DNA from: Ornithinibacillus halotolerans
GTDB taxonomy: Bacteria; Bacillota; Bacilli; Bacillales; Amphibacillaceae
Direction: 5' to 3'
Length of the DNA: 64,000 bases
NCBI RefSeq assembly: GCF_014637405.1
Contig: NZ_BMEY01000011.1
Location: 62,001 to 126,000 of the forward strand
In this document: positions 28,201 to 34,949 of the stretch, in pieces
How the letters are laid out: every line of letters begins with the position of its first letter
How positions within the stretch are numbered: the stretch's first letter is position 1
The notes under the pieces: model-generated
The model's database searches: none
What the model was told of the DNA's origin: nothing
Seen by the model: the letters and a program-made list of their open reading frames with translations, nothing else
Program-made: the position numbers and the translations under genes

Positions 28201-29623
28201 TTCTCTTTTTTTCCCATCCATAATGCCAAATTCTAGTGTATGGATCTACAGGAGTTAATGTAACGGTCGTATCTTTACCGAACACATACACATTTTTAGC
28301 ATCAGTGGATAAATCTAATAGCCTATCTTCCGTATTAATGGAGACGAAACTTTCCCATGGTTCTGGTTCACTATTACTAGGAATCTCTTGAAATTCAGCA
28401 CGAATACGAATATCACTTGTAATGAGTAACACTTGATATGTGTAATGGCCTTCATCATGAACTTCAATATTCTCGAGTGGAATCTCGTTCTCACCGACGA
28501 TTAATGATTTTAGTTCATATGCTTCATCTGGTGTTAACGTGATGAGGACAGGCCCACCATGTTCTACTTCTGTCTTTGAAACTTGAACCTCACCATGCTC
28601 CGTTGGGTCAACAGTAATTTTGTACGTGTTTTTCGCGAAAGTGATTTCAACGTGAATATCTTTTTGAACTTGCTCCAGCTGATGGGTATAGCTATCCCCT
28701 CGTGAAAGCTCGGATAAATCTAATTTGTTTTCGTCAACTTTAATTTCAGCGATATGATAACCAGTATTTGGTGTTGCTGTAAAACTCGTGGATTCATTAT
28801 GTTCAACCGTTATCGATCCTTCTTCTCCACTTACTTCGTTCCCATCTTCATCTGTAATCTTACCGTTTCCATTACTAGAAAACGTAATGGTGTAATACTT
28901 TAAAAACTCAACTTCTATGACTGTATCGTTTGTAATCGTAATCTCACCCGAATATTCGTTACCCGTAACATCTTGATTAGCGCCATTAATTTTAATGGAG
29001 TTAATCTTTGTATTTTCTCCTGCTGTCACGTCAATGGTTACTGTTTCATCTTCTAACACATCTACTGGGTTTTCATATACATTCCCATTTAGCTTAATCG
29101 TTCCAGTACCTGAACTAGTTTCAGAGGAGATAACAGATACTTGATAGTAAACTGGTTCTGGTTCAGGTTCCGGCTCTGGTTCTTCTTCACCAGGATCAGT
29201 TACCGGATCAACAAATCCACCTTCTTCCGTGGAAACATCATACTTGTACGTCGTTGATATTCCTTGAGACCGATCAAGTGTAAAACTTTGTTCCACTATC
29301 TCTTCTTCCGTTTCTATTTCTACCGTAAATGTAATGACATTATTTCCTTGTAACACCTCTTGTGTAATCTCAGGAAATACCACTTCCCCGTTCACATCGG
29401 TTTGACGCGGTTCACCAATTGGATTTTCATCTAGATTCCCTTTTACCGTCATCCCTTCAACCGCAGTTCCATCATTTACAATTTGCAATGTAAACTCATC
29501 TGTTTCCTCTTCACCTTGTGCAATGACAATTGGTAGTCCAAATTGCATTTGATAGGTGAGCATGACAAAGGCGAGAACGATTGCTACAGCACGATTCACT
29601 CTTACTTTATTTTTTTCAATCAT
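22283..29623 (-). CDS. Giant membrane-anchored Ig-like surface protein
   Basis: This is a 2446-residue cell-surface protein. It has a signal-like N-terminus (AVAIVLAFVMLTYQMQFGLPIVIA), a Glu-Pro repeat (about 150-160), three bacterial-repeat modules of about 75 residues (about 160-410, e.g. YYTITFSSNGNGKITDEDG), then a long series of Ig-like domains marked by DKTKP, DRAGN and TITERNFNPEDV motifs. Residues about 630-1360 and 1365-2090 form a diverged tandem duplication. The C-terminus is one membrane segment (about 2408-2428) followed by a charged cytoplasmic tail. There is no LPxTG sorting signal. It is co-transcribed with the kinase and the T-x-V-L protein, so it is probably part of the secretion locus, perhaps spanning the cell wall. 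It is not EsaA-like by sequence. Confidence 0.85.
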   Translation of the reverse strand: MIEKNKVRVNRAVAIVLAFVMLTYQMQFGLPIVIAQGEEETDEFTLQIVNDGTAVEGMTVKGNLDENPIGEPRQTDVNGEVVFPEITQEVLQGNNVITFTVEIETEEEIVEQSFTLDRSQGISTTYKYDVSTEEGGFVDPVTDPGEEEPEPEPEPEPVYYQVSVISSETSSGTGTIKLNGNVYENPVDVLEDETVTIDVTAGENTKINSIKINGANQDVTGNEYSGEITITNDTVIEVEFLKYYTITFSSNGNGKITDEDGNEVSGEEGSITVEHNESTSFTATPNTGYHIAEIKVDENKLDLSELSRGDSYTHQLEQVQKDIHVEITFAKNTYKITVDPTEHGEVQVSKTEVEHGGPVLITLTPDEAYELKSLIVGENEIPLENIEVHDEGHYTYQVLLITSDIRIRAEFQEIPSNSEPEPWESFVSINTEDRLLDLSTDAKNVYVFGKDTTVTLTPVDPYTRIWHYGWEKKRNVYGNTDFDYLILRGPKLNSGVVAHLDKDLHIIFDTKAPEMKNVQLQGENEYERDGKKWYSGGVTVTGDIDNPNQNYKGTSYATDIEAVYYVKGKFNSPIAKAQTATRDGNTFSFPVPDEHYEGEYTVWAVDEAGNYNLQYVEVNVDQTNPSLIDGQAVKFEKVNDGGLNGFINFLTFGTFAKEAIKATVEVEDTGSGIKSIELIPNGDKSPTIEEGEIKKKGKKAEQTFTIKTSSYNGSFSVKVTDNTNHTETYLVTIDNSNIKANNSGVIMIEEVRPEGTITLSQSPTYVEKDTGKKYFHQDVDYNISVGDVDSGLFEVVVNVNDREEIKQSFKDNAEKTTDAFYTLNTSDLSSDDGEYDVEVVVTDNAGNISTMNEIVYVDKMSPVINGILLETADDGTPIDTEEALEQFVELTEYGYYFKEQLRVTVVAADEQGDNDSISGVKSMVIYLKDHADNKYYAVDQDGKLAEIEESEIDQITPIVTDGEFQFLTPESFKGQIIAKAIDNVENIGEFESIRGTIIESPSQHELEEHIELVRDSEPTGVDINGKDLYNGDVEVELTVTDTYSGIKSIEWYVEAPFSTEHNENGSLTINNDGSYRKNSDTRGWEKTVTDHNLVTEMKKTFTVKHNSNDIVIYVKMTDRAGNESIEELTFSIDKTKPVIDIEFDNYDSDEENGHIYPEARVATITITERNFNPEDVLVEITNAYGGEVPAVSEWVTNLPEEGVNPDETTHVATINFEKDGDYTFSISYTDNAGNEAPPVDPDQFIIDGTAPEVIVEYDNNDAANGYYYKEVRIATIEVREINFDENRFRIIDTIPAKKNFPALSEWVEVEPGIHQATIAFTEDDYYEYDIEVSDKAGNELEDGAFELQQFYIDKTAAYLKDGDDDNEYAITFEQKNDGFFAKLMNRVTFGTFFNKKVEITVDAKDDTSGIESIEFVSSGGEVNERVEFPVDEANLTASAEYTLDVDSFDDSFQVTLKDLAHNEATYDVTHENSNIVSETNHNIVVEKEKPELEINVKHDDDVSSYKNWYNGDVTFEIHATDMQSGVATVKNEVNDHTDNYDYTELAEMTTNKVYNINTKDVDINSDGSYDVSVEVYDNAGNKETITHEIFIDETEPEITNFEFALSGKGFKPVDEADKLSSSIELKEYGYYFKERMQVRVSAEDPKVVNQFKSDLKSITVYLQDYENGKYYAVLKDGSVKEIKKSNIGTITPIETKDHVVFTVPRSFKGQIFAQATDFVENTSDFYTPDGTIVESPQQHAKETHIEFDRLEAPFKDNNGMDLYPSNVNVDLTVTDTYSGISEIEWSVVSPYDTDNNQRGSLKLNNDRTYAEGSQTQGWKQTKTDKNLVTEMKKTITVTNDSNDIVVKVKMTDRSGNTSEEEITFSIDKTAPTINVVYDNNSPDPENADYYNADRTATITITERNFDPKDVEHLITNTDGTIPTLNGWTSQINRNNPDLSTHTATISYTADGDYTFDIAFKDMAQNKAAPYDQDSFTIDKTKPVIQVSYDNNNPVNGNYFNTTRTATISVTEHNFDPSRIVIDGSATDGGNAVDFPAISGWSSNGDVHTATISYQRDALYSFDIDYTDMAGNVADDFEAQEFYVDLTEPELSITGVEDMSANNGKVAPVITYSDTNFDANGVTIELEAANRGSVELEGSFSNITNGQEFTFDNFKKLKEYDDLYTLTATVVDLAGNEISEEIRFSVNRFGSVYVFDESLEEIVDKFIQEERDIIITETNVDSLIDGSITIKMTHNGSPSDLVEGEDYTVTETSGEGSWSQYTYTIHKELFAGDGRYTIAIYSEDKAGNINENIDEAKQAEISFGIDKTSPVIVPIDIEEGKQYAVDVKTATVSVKDNLVLADVKIQVNDEEVEYTVEGDNYIFDINNSNSTQDITITATDAAGNEMTTDVKEVLVTTNLLVRWYNNKPVFIGSLGGIGVLALATAAYFVYRRKDKVTEEDILEDKVG

Positions 29624-29650
29624 TGATTTCTCTCCCTATCTCCGATTTCC

Positions 29651-30340
29651 TTAAAGTATCTCTTCTGTATGTGTTATTTTTACATCTTTCATAATTTTGA
29701 AATCAATATCTTGTTTAATAGAAGGATGCTCCTCATCCGTTAAATCCTCGGTAATCTCTAATACTGTTGTACTACTTGCCTCACGATAGGATTGTTCATG
29801 ATGTAGAACTTGGGTTCCTTCTGACAATGGTATATCACTGTCCATTGCTAATACTTGGGTACCTTCATGCAGTACCTCTGTATCATCGGTTAAAACTTGT
29901 GTTCCATGGGGTAAAACTTCTGTTCCGTTATTCAATACGTCTGTTCCATCTGCTAACACTTGTGTACCGTCTGCCATACTCTCCCCGCTATCTACTAAGA
30001 CTTGCGTGTTATCTGGTAGTTTCTCAGTAAAATCTTCTGTCTTATGACGACGGCCAAATCTCCATGTATTAGCTGATTTCTTTAGCTTTTTCGATTTGGT
30101 AATCGGTTCAGTTAACTCTCCTCTCTCTATATTAAAAGCACTTGGTCCGTAACGCTTTTGACCAGTTTTACTGTTTTCTTCGCGAATTCTTTCAATTTGT
30201 TTCGCTGCGGTTCTTCCTGTCAGATCACCAATAATTGCCCATATATCTAACTTAAAAAACATAATAATGGCTACTAAAAATAATATACCTGCTAGGGAAT
30301 ATCCGACGATGGAAATAATTTGCCAAACGCTTGCATCCAT
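29651..30340 (-). CDS. Membrane protein with an array of T-x-V-L motifs
   Basis: This is a 229-residue protein unlike any family I know. One N-terminal membrane segment (about residues 8-34, IISIVGYSLAGILFLVAIIMFF) is followed by a basic cytoplasmic region (KKLKKSANTWRFGRRHK). Between about residues 106 and 192 lie nine motifs: NTQVL, GTQVL, GTDVL, GTEVL, GTQVL, DTEVL, GTQVL, GTQVL and TTVL. Each has Leu at Thr+3, and several are preceded by Asp or Glu. FHA domains recognise phosphothreonine with selectivity at the +3 position, so this looks like a multisite scaffold phosphorylated by the neighbouring kinase. GGGAGGG ribosome binding site; 12 bases from the kinase stop. Confidence 0.85.
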   Translation of the reverse strand: MDASVWQIISIVGYSLAGILFLVAIIMFFKLDIWAIIGDLTGRTAAKQIERIREENSKTGQKRYGPSAFNIERGELTEPITKSKKLKKSANTWRFGRRHKTEDFTEKLPDNTQVLVDSGESMADGTQVLADGTDVLNNGTEVLPHGTQVLTDDTEVLHEGTQVLAMDSDIPLSEGTQVLHHEQSYREASSTTVLEITEDLTDEEHPSIKQDIDFKIMKDVKITHTEEIL

Positions 30341-30352
30341 ACGTTTCCCTCC

Positions 30353-32041
30353 CTATTGTCGATACGCATTATCAATAGCTTTTTCTGCTGTTGAAATACG
30401 TCCCATAATATCATTTTTCATTTCTTCTGTTTTATCTGTAGTAACTGGAAGTTGTTCTGTACTATTCTTTACCTCTTCAAAGACAGCACGTATATCGGAT
30501 TCTTCTACCCCATCTGATTTAAACTTTCTAGCATATGTCTCAATCGAAAACATCGTTAATTTATATAATTCTAGATTAACAATTTCATTTTCCTCTTGAT
30601 TAGTAGAAACCAAGTTTATGAGACCTTTCAAATCATCCCAATACGGCATATACATTCCTTTATCCGAAGCTTCTTGGACATGGATGTTAATTTCTTCATT
30701 GAACTGGCCAATACTTTGATAAATGGCTGCCATTTCATAATAATCTTCATCTACAGAACTATGTTGAAGAACATCATCAAACCATTGTACAGAGCTTTTC
30801 ATCCTCGTTACTTGATTATCACTTAACTCATTTTTCCCATATCCATAGTAGTACCAGTAGATTTTTCCTATTTCAAAAGCAAGGTCTGCATAATCCTCAT
30901 TTTCTCTTAAACTACTAAGATGTGGATTTATCTTTTTCATTAATATTTGTTCTTCTTCGATCGAGAAATTCAAGTCATCTCTAAAGGTTTTAATTAAACC
31001 CATGTATGCTTCATTCGCCGTTGGTTTAATATCAATTGCGTTTACATAATAATCAATTTTTCCTTCTTCAGAAGTTGCTCTTTCTGCCAGTTGAATGTAC
31101 CGATTATAGTCTGTATTATCTGTTCGCACCTTCATCCCTTGACCGAAAACACCAGCAAATAAACAAATGAATGCGGCACCAGTAACTAGACCAAACTTAC
31201 GAAGCTTTGATTTTTGTTTCTCTCGGTATACGTCATCCACTTCTTCATAGTGGTCCAATGCGTATAATAACTCGGCACAAGATTGATACCGGTCTTCTGG
31301 ATTAAGTTGGGTACACTTTAGAATGATTTTTTCTAATCCACCAGATAGATTTGGGTTCCAATTTCGAATCGGATATAACTCATACGGAGGCTCACTTGGA
31401 TTATGACCAGTAACTAGGTGATACAGTGTTACTCCTAAACAATACACGTCTGTTCGTGGATCGGTTTGACCTTTTCCACCAAATTGTTCTGGGGCTGCAT
31501 ACCCTTTGGTACCTAGACTGACCGTATCCGCTAAATTCTGTTCTTTAAATTCTCTCGCGATTCCAAAGTCGATTAACTTTAAATTACCATCTGGCTTTAA
31601 CATGACATTGGCAGGTTTCATATCACGATAAATAATCGATGGTTGACGTGTATGTAAGTAATCGAGCACTTCACATAATTGCTTCGCCCACTCAATTACT
31701 AATTCTTGTGGTTGTGCACCATACTCATCAATAATCTTATCTAATGGCTCCCCTTCGATATAATCCATAATGACGAATATTACATCTTCTCGGTCGATAA
31801 TATCTACGATTCGGGGTAAGGCTGGATGATCCAGCTTTTTTATTAAGTTTGCTTCAGCAATGGCACTTTGAATAACCACTTCATTACTACTCTTTTCACG
31901 GCTAGTTTTTTCGATTTCCTTAACTGCCCATTGCTTATTCAATCGCTTATCCATCGCAAGATATACTTTGGACATTCCACCCCGACCAATAAGCTTTAAG
32001 ATTTCATATTTACCATCTATAATCGAACCAATTACAGCCAA
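30353..32041 (-). CDS. Transmembrane Ser/Thr protein kinase without PASTA domains
   Basis: This is a Hanks-type kinase of about 562 residues. I choose the TTG at 32041, which follows AAGGATGGGG by 8 bases and lies after the phosphatase stop; an earlier in-frame TTG at 32080 would overlap it. The glycine loop is IGRGGMSKVYLA, the ATP Lys is in WAVKEIE, the catalytic loop is IYRDMKPANVM (HRD His replaced by Tyr) and the metal motif is DFGIARE. A membrane segment (about 287-305) leads to an extracytoplasmic α-helical region of about 250 residues with TPR-like spacing and no PASTA repeats, so it does not look like the muropeptide-sensing PrkC. It is flanked by the PP2C and the T-x-V-L genes, forming a phosphorylation module. 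Confidence 0.9.
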   Translation of the reverse strand: MAVIGSIIDGKYEILKLIGRGGMSKVYLAMDKRLNKQWAVKEIEKTSREKSSNEVVIQSAIAEANLIKKLDHPALPRIVDIIDREDVIFVIMDYIEGEPLDKIIDEYGAQPQELVIEWAKQLCEVLDYLHTRQPSIIYRDMKPANVMLKPDGNLKLIDFGIAREFKEQNLADTVSLGTKGYAAPEQFGGKGQTDPRTDVYCLGVTLYHLVTGHNPSEPPYELYPIRNWNPNLSGGLEKIILKCTQLNPEDRYQSCAELLYALDHYEEVDDVYREKQKSKLRKFGLVTGAAFICLFAGVFGQGMKVRTDNTDYNRYIQLAERATSEEGKIDYYVNAIDIKPTANEAYMGLIKTFRDDLNFSIEEEQILMKKINPHLSSLRENEDYADLAFEIGKIYWYYYGYGKNELSDNQVTRMKSSVQWFDDVLQHSSVDEDYYEMAAIYQSIGQFNEEINIHVQEASDKGMYMPYWDDLKGLINLVSTNQEENEIVNLELYKLTMFSIETYARKFKSDGVEESDIRAVFEEVKNSTEQLPVTTDKTEEMKNDIMGRISTAEKAIDNAYRQ

Positions 32042-32057
32042 AACAACTTCCCCATCC

Positions 32058-32825
32058 TTATTGAATTTTGACAATGACAACTGAAATATTATCCGTTTCT
32101 TGCCTTTCCTTCACTAGTTCTACCATACGAACTGCTCTCGTTTCCATCTCATCTTCCGTAGATAAGTTTGCTGGAGCAAATGTACTATATATCTCTTCTT
32201 CCGAAATTTTATGACGAAAACCGTCTGAACAAAGGAGGTACACTTCCCCTGCACTTGCCCTTCCTTCAAAGAACTCTGGTCGAACCTGGTTGGAAGCACC
32301 TATACATTGGAGGAGGACATTTCTTCTTGGGTCTGTTTTTGCTTGTTCTGGAGTAATTCTCCCTTGTTTAATATCCCTCGCTACAACGGTTTGGTCTTCG
32401 GTTAGTTGACGTAACTCAGAATCAAGGCGATACACCCGTGAATCCCCGACATGACCTACAAGCATAAACTTAGAGTCAATCAGTAACATCGCAGTTAATG
32501 TCGTACCGAGATTACTTCGAATGGCTCTTCCATGGGCACCAATTCGCTCATTCTGTTCTTGAATAATTTGCTCCCACCTGTTTTGAATAGTACTCCATTG
32601 ATCTTTTGCAAGCTGGGTAGGTAGTTCTTGATCAAACCATTTGGAAAATGCATGGATTACCGTTGCACTTGCCACTTCCCCTTTAGAAAGACCTCCCATG
32701 CCATCACAAATAACCGCTAATACTACTTTTCCAACAGATGTTTCTGCCATTTTGATACAAAGACTATCCTGATTCGTAGACTTTTGAATCCCAATATCGG
32801 TGTGGGCAGCTGTTAAAATTTCCAT
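32058..32825 (-). CDS. PP2C-type Ser/Thr protein phosphatase
   Basis: This is a soluble phosphatase of about 255 residues that would reverse the action of the adjacent kinase. Motifs are STNQDSLCIK, VICDGMGGLSKGEVAS (metal-binding DGMGG), LGTTLTAMLL, GHVGDSRVYRL, LCSDGFRHKI and the final TDNISVVIVKI with its metal Asp. I choose the ATG at 32825, 7 bases after GAGGGTG; a TTG 6 bases earlier is too near that site. The kinase gene follows at once, and the FHA gene precedes it by about 40 bases. Confidence 0.92.
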   Translation of the reverse strand: MEILTAAHTDIGIQKSTNQDSLCIKMAETSVGKVVLAVICDGMGGLSKGEVASATVIHAFSKWFDQELPTQLAKDQWSTIQNRWEQIIQEQNERIGAHGRAIRSNLGTTLTAMLLIDSKFMLVGHVGDSRVYRLDSELRQLTEDQTVVARDIKQGRITPEQAKTDPRRNVLLQCIGASNQVRPEFFEGRASAGEVYLLCSDGFRHKISEEEIYSTFAPANLSTEDEMETRAVRMVELVKERQETDNISVVIVKIQ

Positions 32826-32868
32826 ATCCAATCACCCTCGCCTGGAAAAGGGTTCTCCCTTTTTCCTT

Positions 32869-33873
32869 CTATAGATAAAAAATAAATTCTTCGTTCGCTA
32901 GTTTTATTTTCGTGCCGGAGAATATCTCAACTTCTTCTCTCACTGGAATCGCACGATCATCTACATATGTTTTATTTGTGGAATTATTATCGATGATGAA
33001 ATACCGATTATCTTTTGTAAGTATATCTGCATGACTTCGACTAATGGCAGTATTATCAGATATGAATAAATCGCAATACCTTTTTTCTTTTCCAATCCGG
33101 AAAGATGGTTTATTCACACTGACCTTTTCTTGGGTACTTTCTCGTATTAAATATGGATAGGAAGGCTCTTCATACACTTCACTTAAAACTGTTGTGCCTT
33201 CTGTATCTTCTACCCCCAGTACAGTCGTTTCTCCTGCATCTTCTACACCTAAAACGGTAGTTTCACTGAAGCTTTGCTCTCTCGCTGAAGATTGTTGCTC
33301 CATATATAGTTTTGTTTCTAGTGTCCCCATTAGTTCATAGATGACTTTTTCAAAACTATGAATGGAAAAAGAAGGGGTATGATTAAAATAGTGTAGATAC
33401 GTAGATATATACTCATGATCTTCCTCTTTAGAGAAAACAATACGATATGGTAAATCCTTAAAAAACCCAGCGACGGAAATAGGACGCTGACTATTTAAAA
33501 TCGGCCAAAAGATACAATGTATCTTTCTTGATATTGGATCAATAAAAATACTGTCTACGTGAAGGATTAAATTTTGTGTATTTAGGATGTTCTTCTCACA
33601 ATCTTTCACAATAGCCAGCAGCTGATCAACCACTTCAAGAAACCGCTGTTTCGTAACCGTTCCGCTAAAGTACTCTCGTAAAGACATGAATCCCTCTACT
33701 GTTGCTGTTAATGTAACTCTTTTTTTCCTTTGTTTGATTTGAACAGGAATCAAGCTCGGTAGTAAGCCAGTTGTAATTACTTTCAGTTCACGGTCATTCA
33801 CCATTTCTGGATGGACTAACTTATTGACCACAACCGTTTTAGTTTTGCTTTTTTCCACTACTGTTTTCCCCAT
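32869..33873 (-). CDS. FHA-domain protein with DUF6382-like N-terminus and three TTVL motifs
   Basis: This is a 334-residue cytoplasmic protein. Residues about 20-170 resemble the DUF6382-type domain found before FHA domains (ILHVDSIFIDPISRKIHCIF, DLPYRIVFSKEE). A linker at about 203-236 has three T-T-V-L repeats, two within the same ETTVLGVED unit. The C-terminus (about 250-334) is an FHA domain with FRIGKEKRYCDLFI, ISRSHADIL and STNKTYVDDRAI, giving the Gly, Arg-Ser-His and Asn residues that bind phosphothreonine. The TTVL motifs resemble those in the 29651-30340 protein, so its own linker may be phosphorylated, with FHA domains then binding within or between molecules. It is the first gene of the second half of the locus. 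Confidence 0.85.
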   Translation of the reverse strand: MGKTVVEKSKTKTVVVNKLVHPEMVNDRELKVITTGLLPSLIPVQIKQRKKRVTLTATVEGFMSLREYFSGTVTKQRFLEVVDQLLAIVKDCEKNILNTQNLILHVDSIFIDPISRKIHCIFWPILNSQRPISVAGFFKDLPYRIVFSKEEDHEYISTYLHYFNHTPSFSIHSFEKVIYELMGTLETKLYMEQQSSAREQSFSETTVLGVEDAGETTVLGVEDTEGTTVLSEVYEEPSYPYLIRESTQEKVSVNKPSFRIGKEKRYCDLFISDNTAISRSHADILTKDNRYFIIDNNSTNKTYVDDRAIPVREEVEIFSGTKIKLANEEFIFYL

Positions 33874-33998
33874 ATATATCTCCCACTATCAAAATGAAAT
33901 CTTTTAAACTAGTATGTTTAAATCTCTAGAACTAATATGTAAATTATGTAGATTAATACTTAGTAAATAAATTAGTCATATGTTTATAAGAAAAAGAG

Positions 33999-34233
33999 AC
34001 TGGGACATAGATAAAAAAACATGCAGTACATGCGAACGACCACTACATCAGCCCCGGAAATATACGGAGACTCCTGTGGGAGGAAAGGCATCGGTGAGAC
34101 CCCGCAAGAGCGACAGCTCTGAGGAGGCTCACCAGCCGCCCACGGAAAGCGAAGTATATTTCCGGGGCGGGTTAGATGCTCAAACCTTAATGTTCGAATT
34201 TACCTTTGTTTGAATTAGTTTTTGTCCCAGTCC
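33999..34233. repeat. Long structured intergenic element, copy A
   Basis: This copy is bounded by GACTGGGACA (34000) and TGTCCCAGTC (34223). Its core (34051-34171) has inverted ends GCCCCGGAAATATAC and GTATATTTCCGGGGC, plus internal GGCATCGGTGAGACCCC and GAGGAGGCTCACCAGCCGCC. It can fold into a long stem. Copies B (48.4 kb) and C (57.1 kb) share these parts. It lies between the WXG100 gene and the second FHA gene, so it may end one transcript and separate the type VII locus into two units. The open frame inside is not a gene. Confidence 0.85.
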
Positions 34234-34262
34234 TTTAACTGCTAGTTCTCTTGAAAGACCTA

Positions 34263-34553
34263 TTATCCTCTAAAGTTAGTTTGTAATGTTTCATCTACAT
34301 TACTGAACGCATCTGCAGCAGAGACAGTAGCTTGACCTAGGTTGTCAACTAGTACTGGGAATTGGTCTAAACTTTGTTTTAGGTTTTCATACATTTCTAA
34401 GTATGCTCCTTCAGCTAAACCATCCCATCCATCATTGATTTCTTGAACTTTGTTGTCGATTAAACCTAGAATGTCTTGAAGCTCCGTTGCGAATGTTTGT
34501 AGATCTTTCCCCTGTCCTGATAGTACCTCTGGTGTTACTCTAATATTTGCCAT
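34263..34553 (-). CDS. WXG100 family protein (EsxA-like)
   Basis: This is a 96-residue helical hairpin protein, the size of a classic secreted WXG100 substrate. The WXG motif is visible as W-D-G in EINDGWDGLAEGAY (about residue 43), flanked by amphipathic helices (GKDLQTFATELQDILGLID and LEMYENLKQSLDQF). There is no signal peptide, as expected for export by the EssC machinery. It ends before structured element A, and a small hairpin (34595-34614) lies between it and the WXG-like gene upstream in transcription. Confidence 0.92.
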   Translation of the reverse strand: MANIRVTPEVLSGQGKDLQTFATELQDILGLIDNKVQEINDGWDGLAEGAYLEMYENLKQSLDQFPVLVDNLGQATVSAADAFSNVDETLQTNFRG

Positions 34554-34594
34554 TTTTTCCTCTTCCTTCCTTTATTTAAAATTTTTATATTTGC

Positions 34595-34614
34595 AAACAG
34601 CTCGAGGGCTGTTT
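34595..34614 (-). other. Small hairpin between the two WXG-type genes
   Basis: AAACAGC and GCTGTTT pair around the loop CCTCGA. There is no T-run after it, so it is more likely an RNA processing or stability site than a terminator. It could raise the level of the EsxA-like message relative to the genes before it. Confidence 0.45.
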
Positions 34615-34619
34615 ATGCA

Positions 34620-34949
34620 CTATTTTACTTTCGTTTGTTCAATATGATTTTCAACGAGATTATCGTACTCAGAAGCAGCTGATATTAATACATCTTGTAG
34701 AGTTTCTAGTAAATCGGCATACTTTTCGATATTCTCACCCCAGTTTGTATCTGCCATCTGGTGAAAAAGTTCACCAGCAGGTGTGGTCCAGCCGGAGTTC
34801 TTTAGTTCTGTTAGTAGATTATCAAGTTTCTTTGACATTGATTTCAGTTCTCCAGCGATTTTTCCATACTGTTTTCCATATTGACGTAATGCATCGGTAT
34901 CGAATGCTAAATCAGTATTACCTTCATAAGATAATGCCAAATTAACCAC
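34620..34949 (-). CDS. WXG100-like protein with altered motif
   Basis: This is a 109-residue helical protein placed just before the EsxA-like gene. It has the length and two-helix layout of the family (ALRQYGKQYGKIAGELKSMSKKLDNLLTEL, then IEKYADLLETLQDVLISAASEYDNLVE), but the turn reads SGWTTPAGE, with W-T-T in place of W-x-G. It may be a partner subunit for the 34263 protein. Its ATG overlaps the stop region of the TPR gene by 8 bases, so the two are translationally coupled. Confidence 0.75.
   Translation of the reverse strand: MVNLALSYEGNTDLAFDTDALRQYGKQYGKIAGELKSMSKKLDNLLTELKNSGWTTPAGELFHQMADTNWGENIEKYADLLETLQDVLISAASEYDNLVENHIEQTKVK

Noticed and set aside
33980-34213. Open frame of 77 residues on the plus strand
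   Set aside because: Shadow of structured element A.
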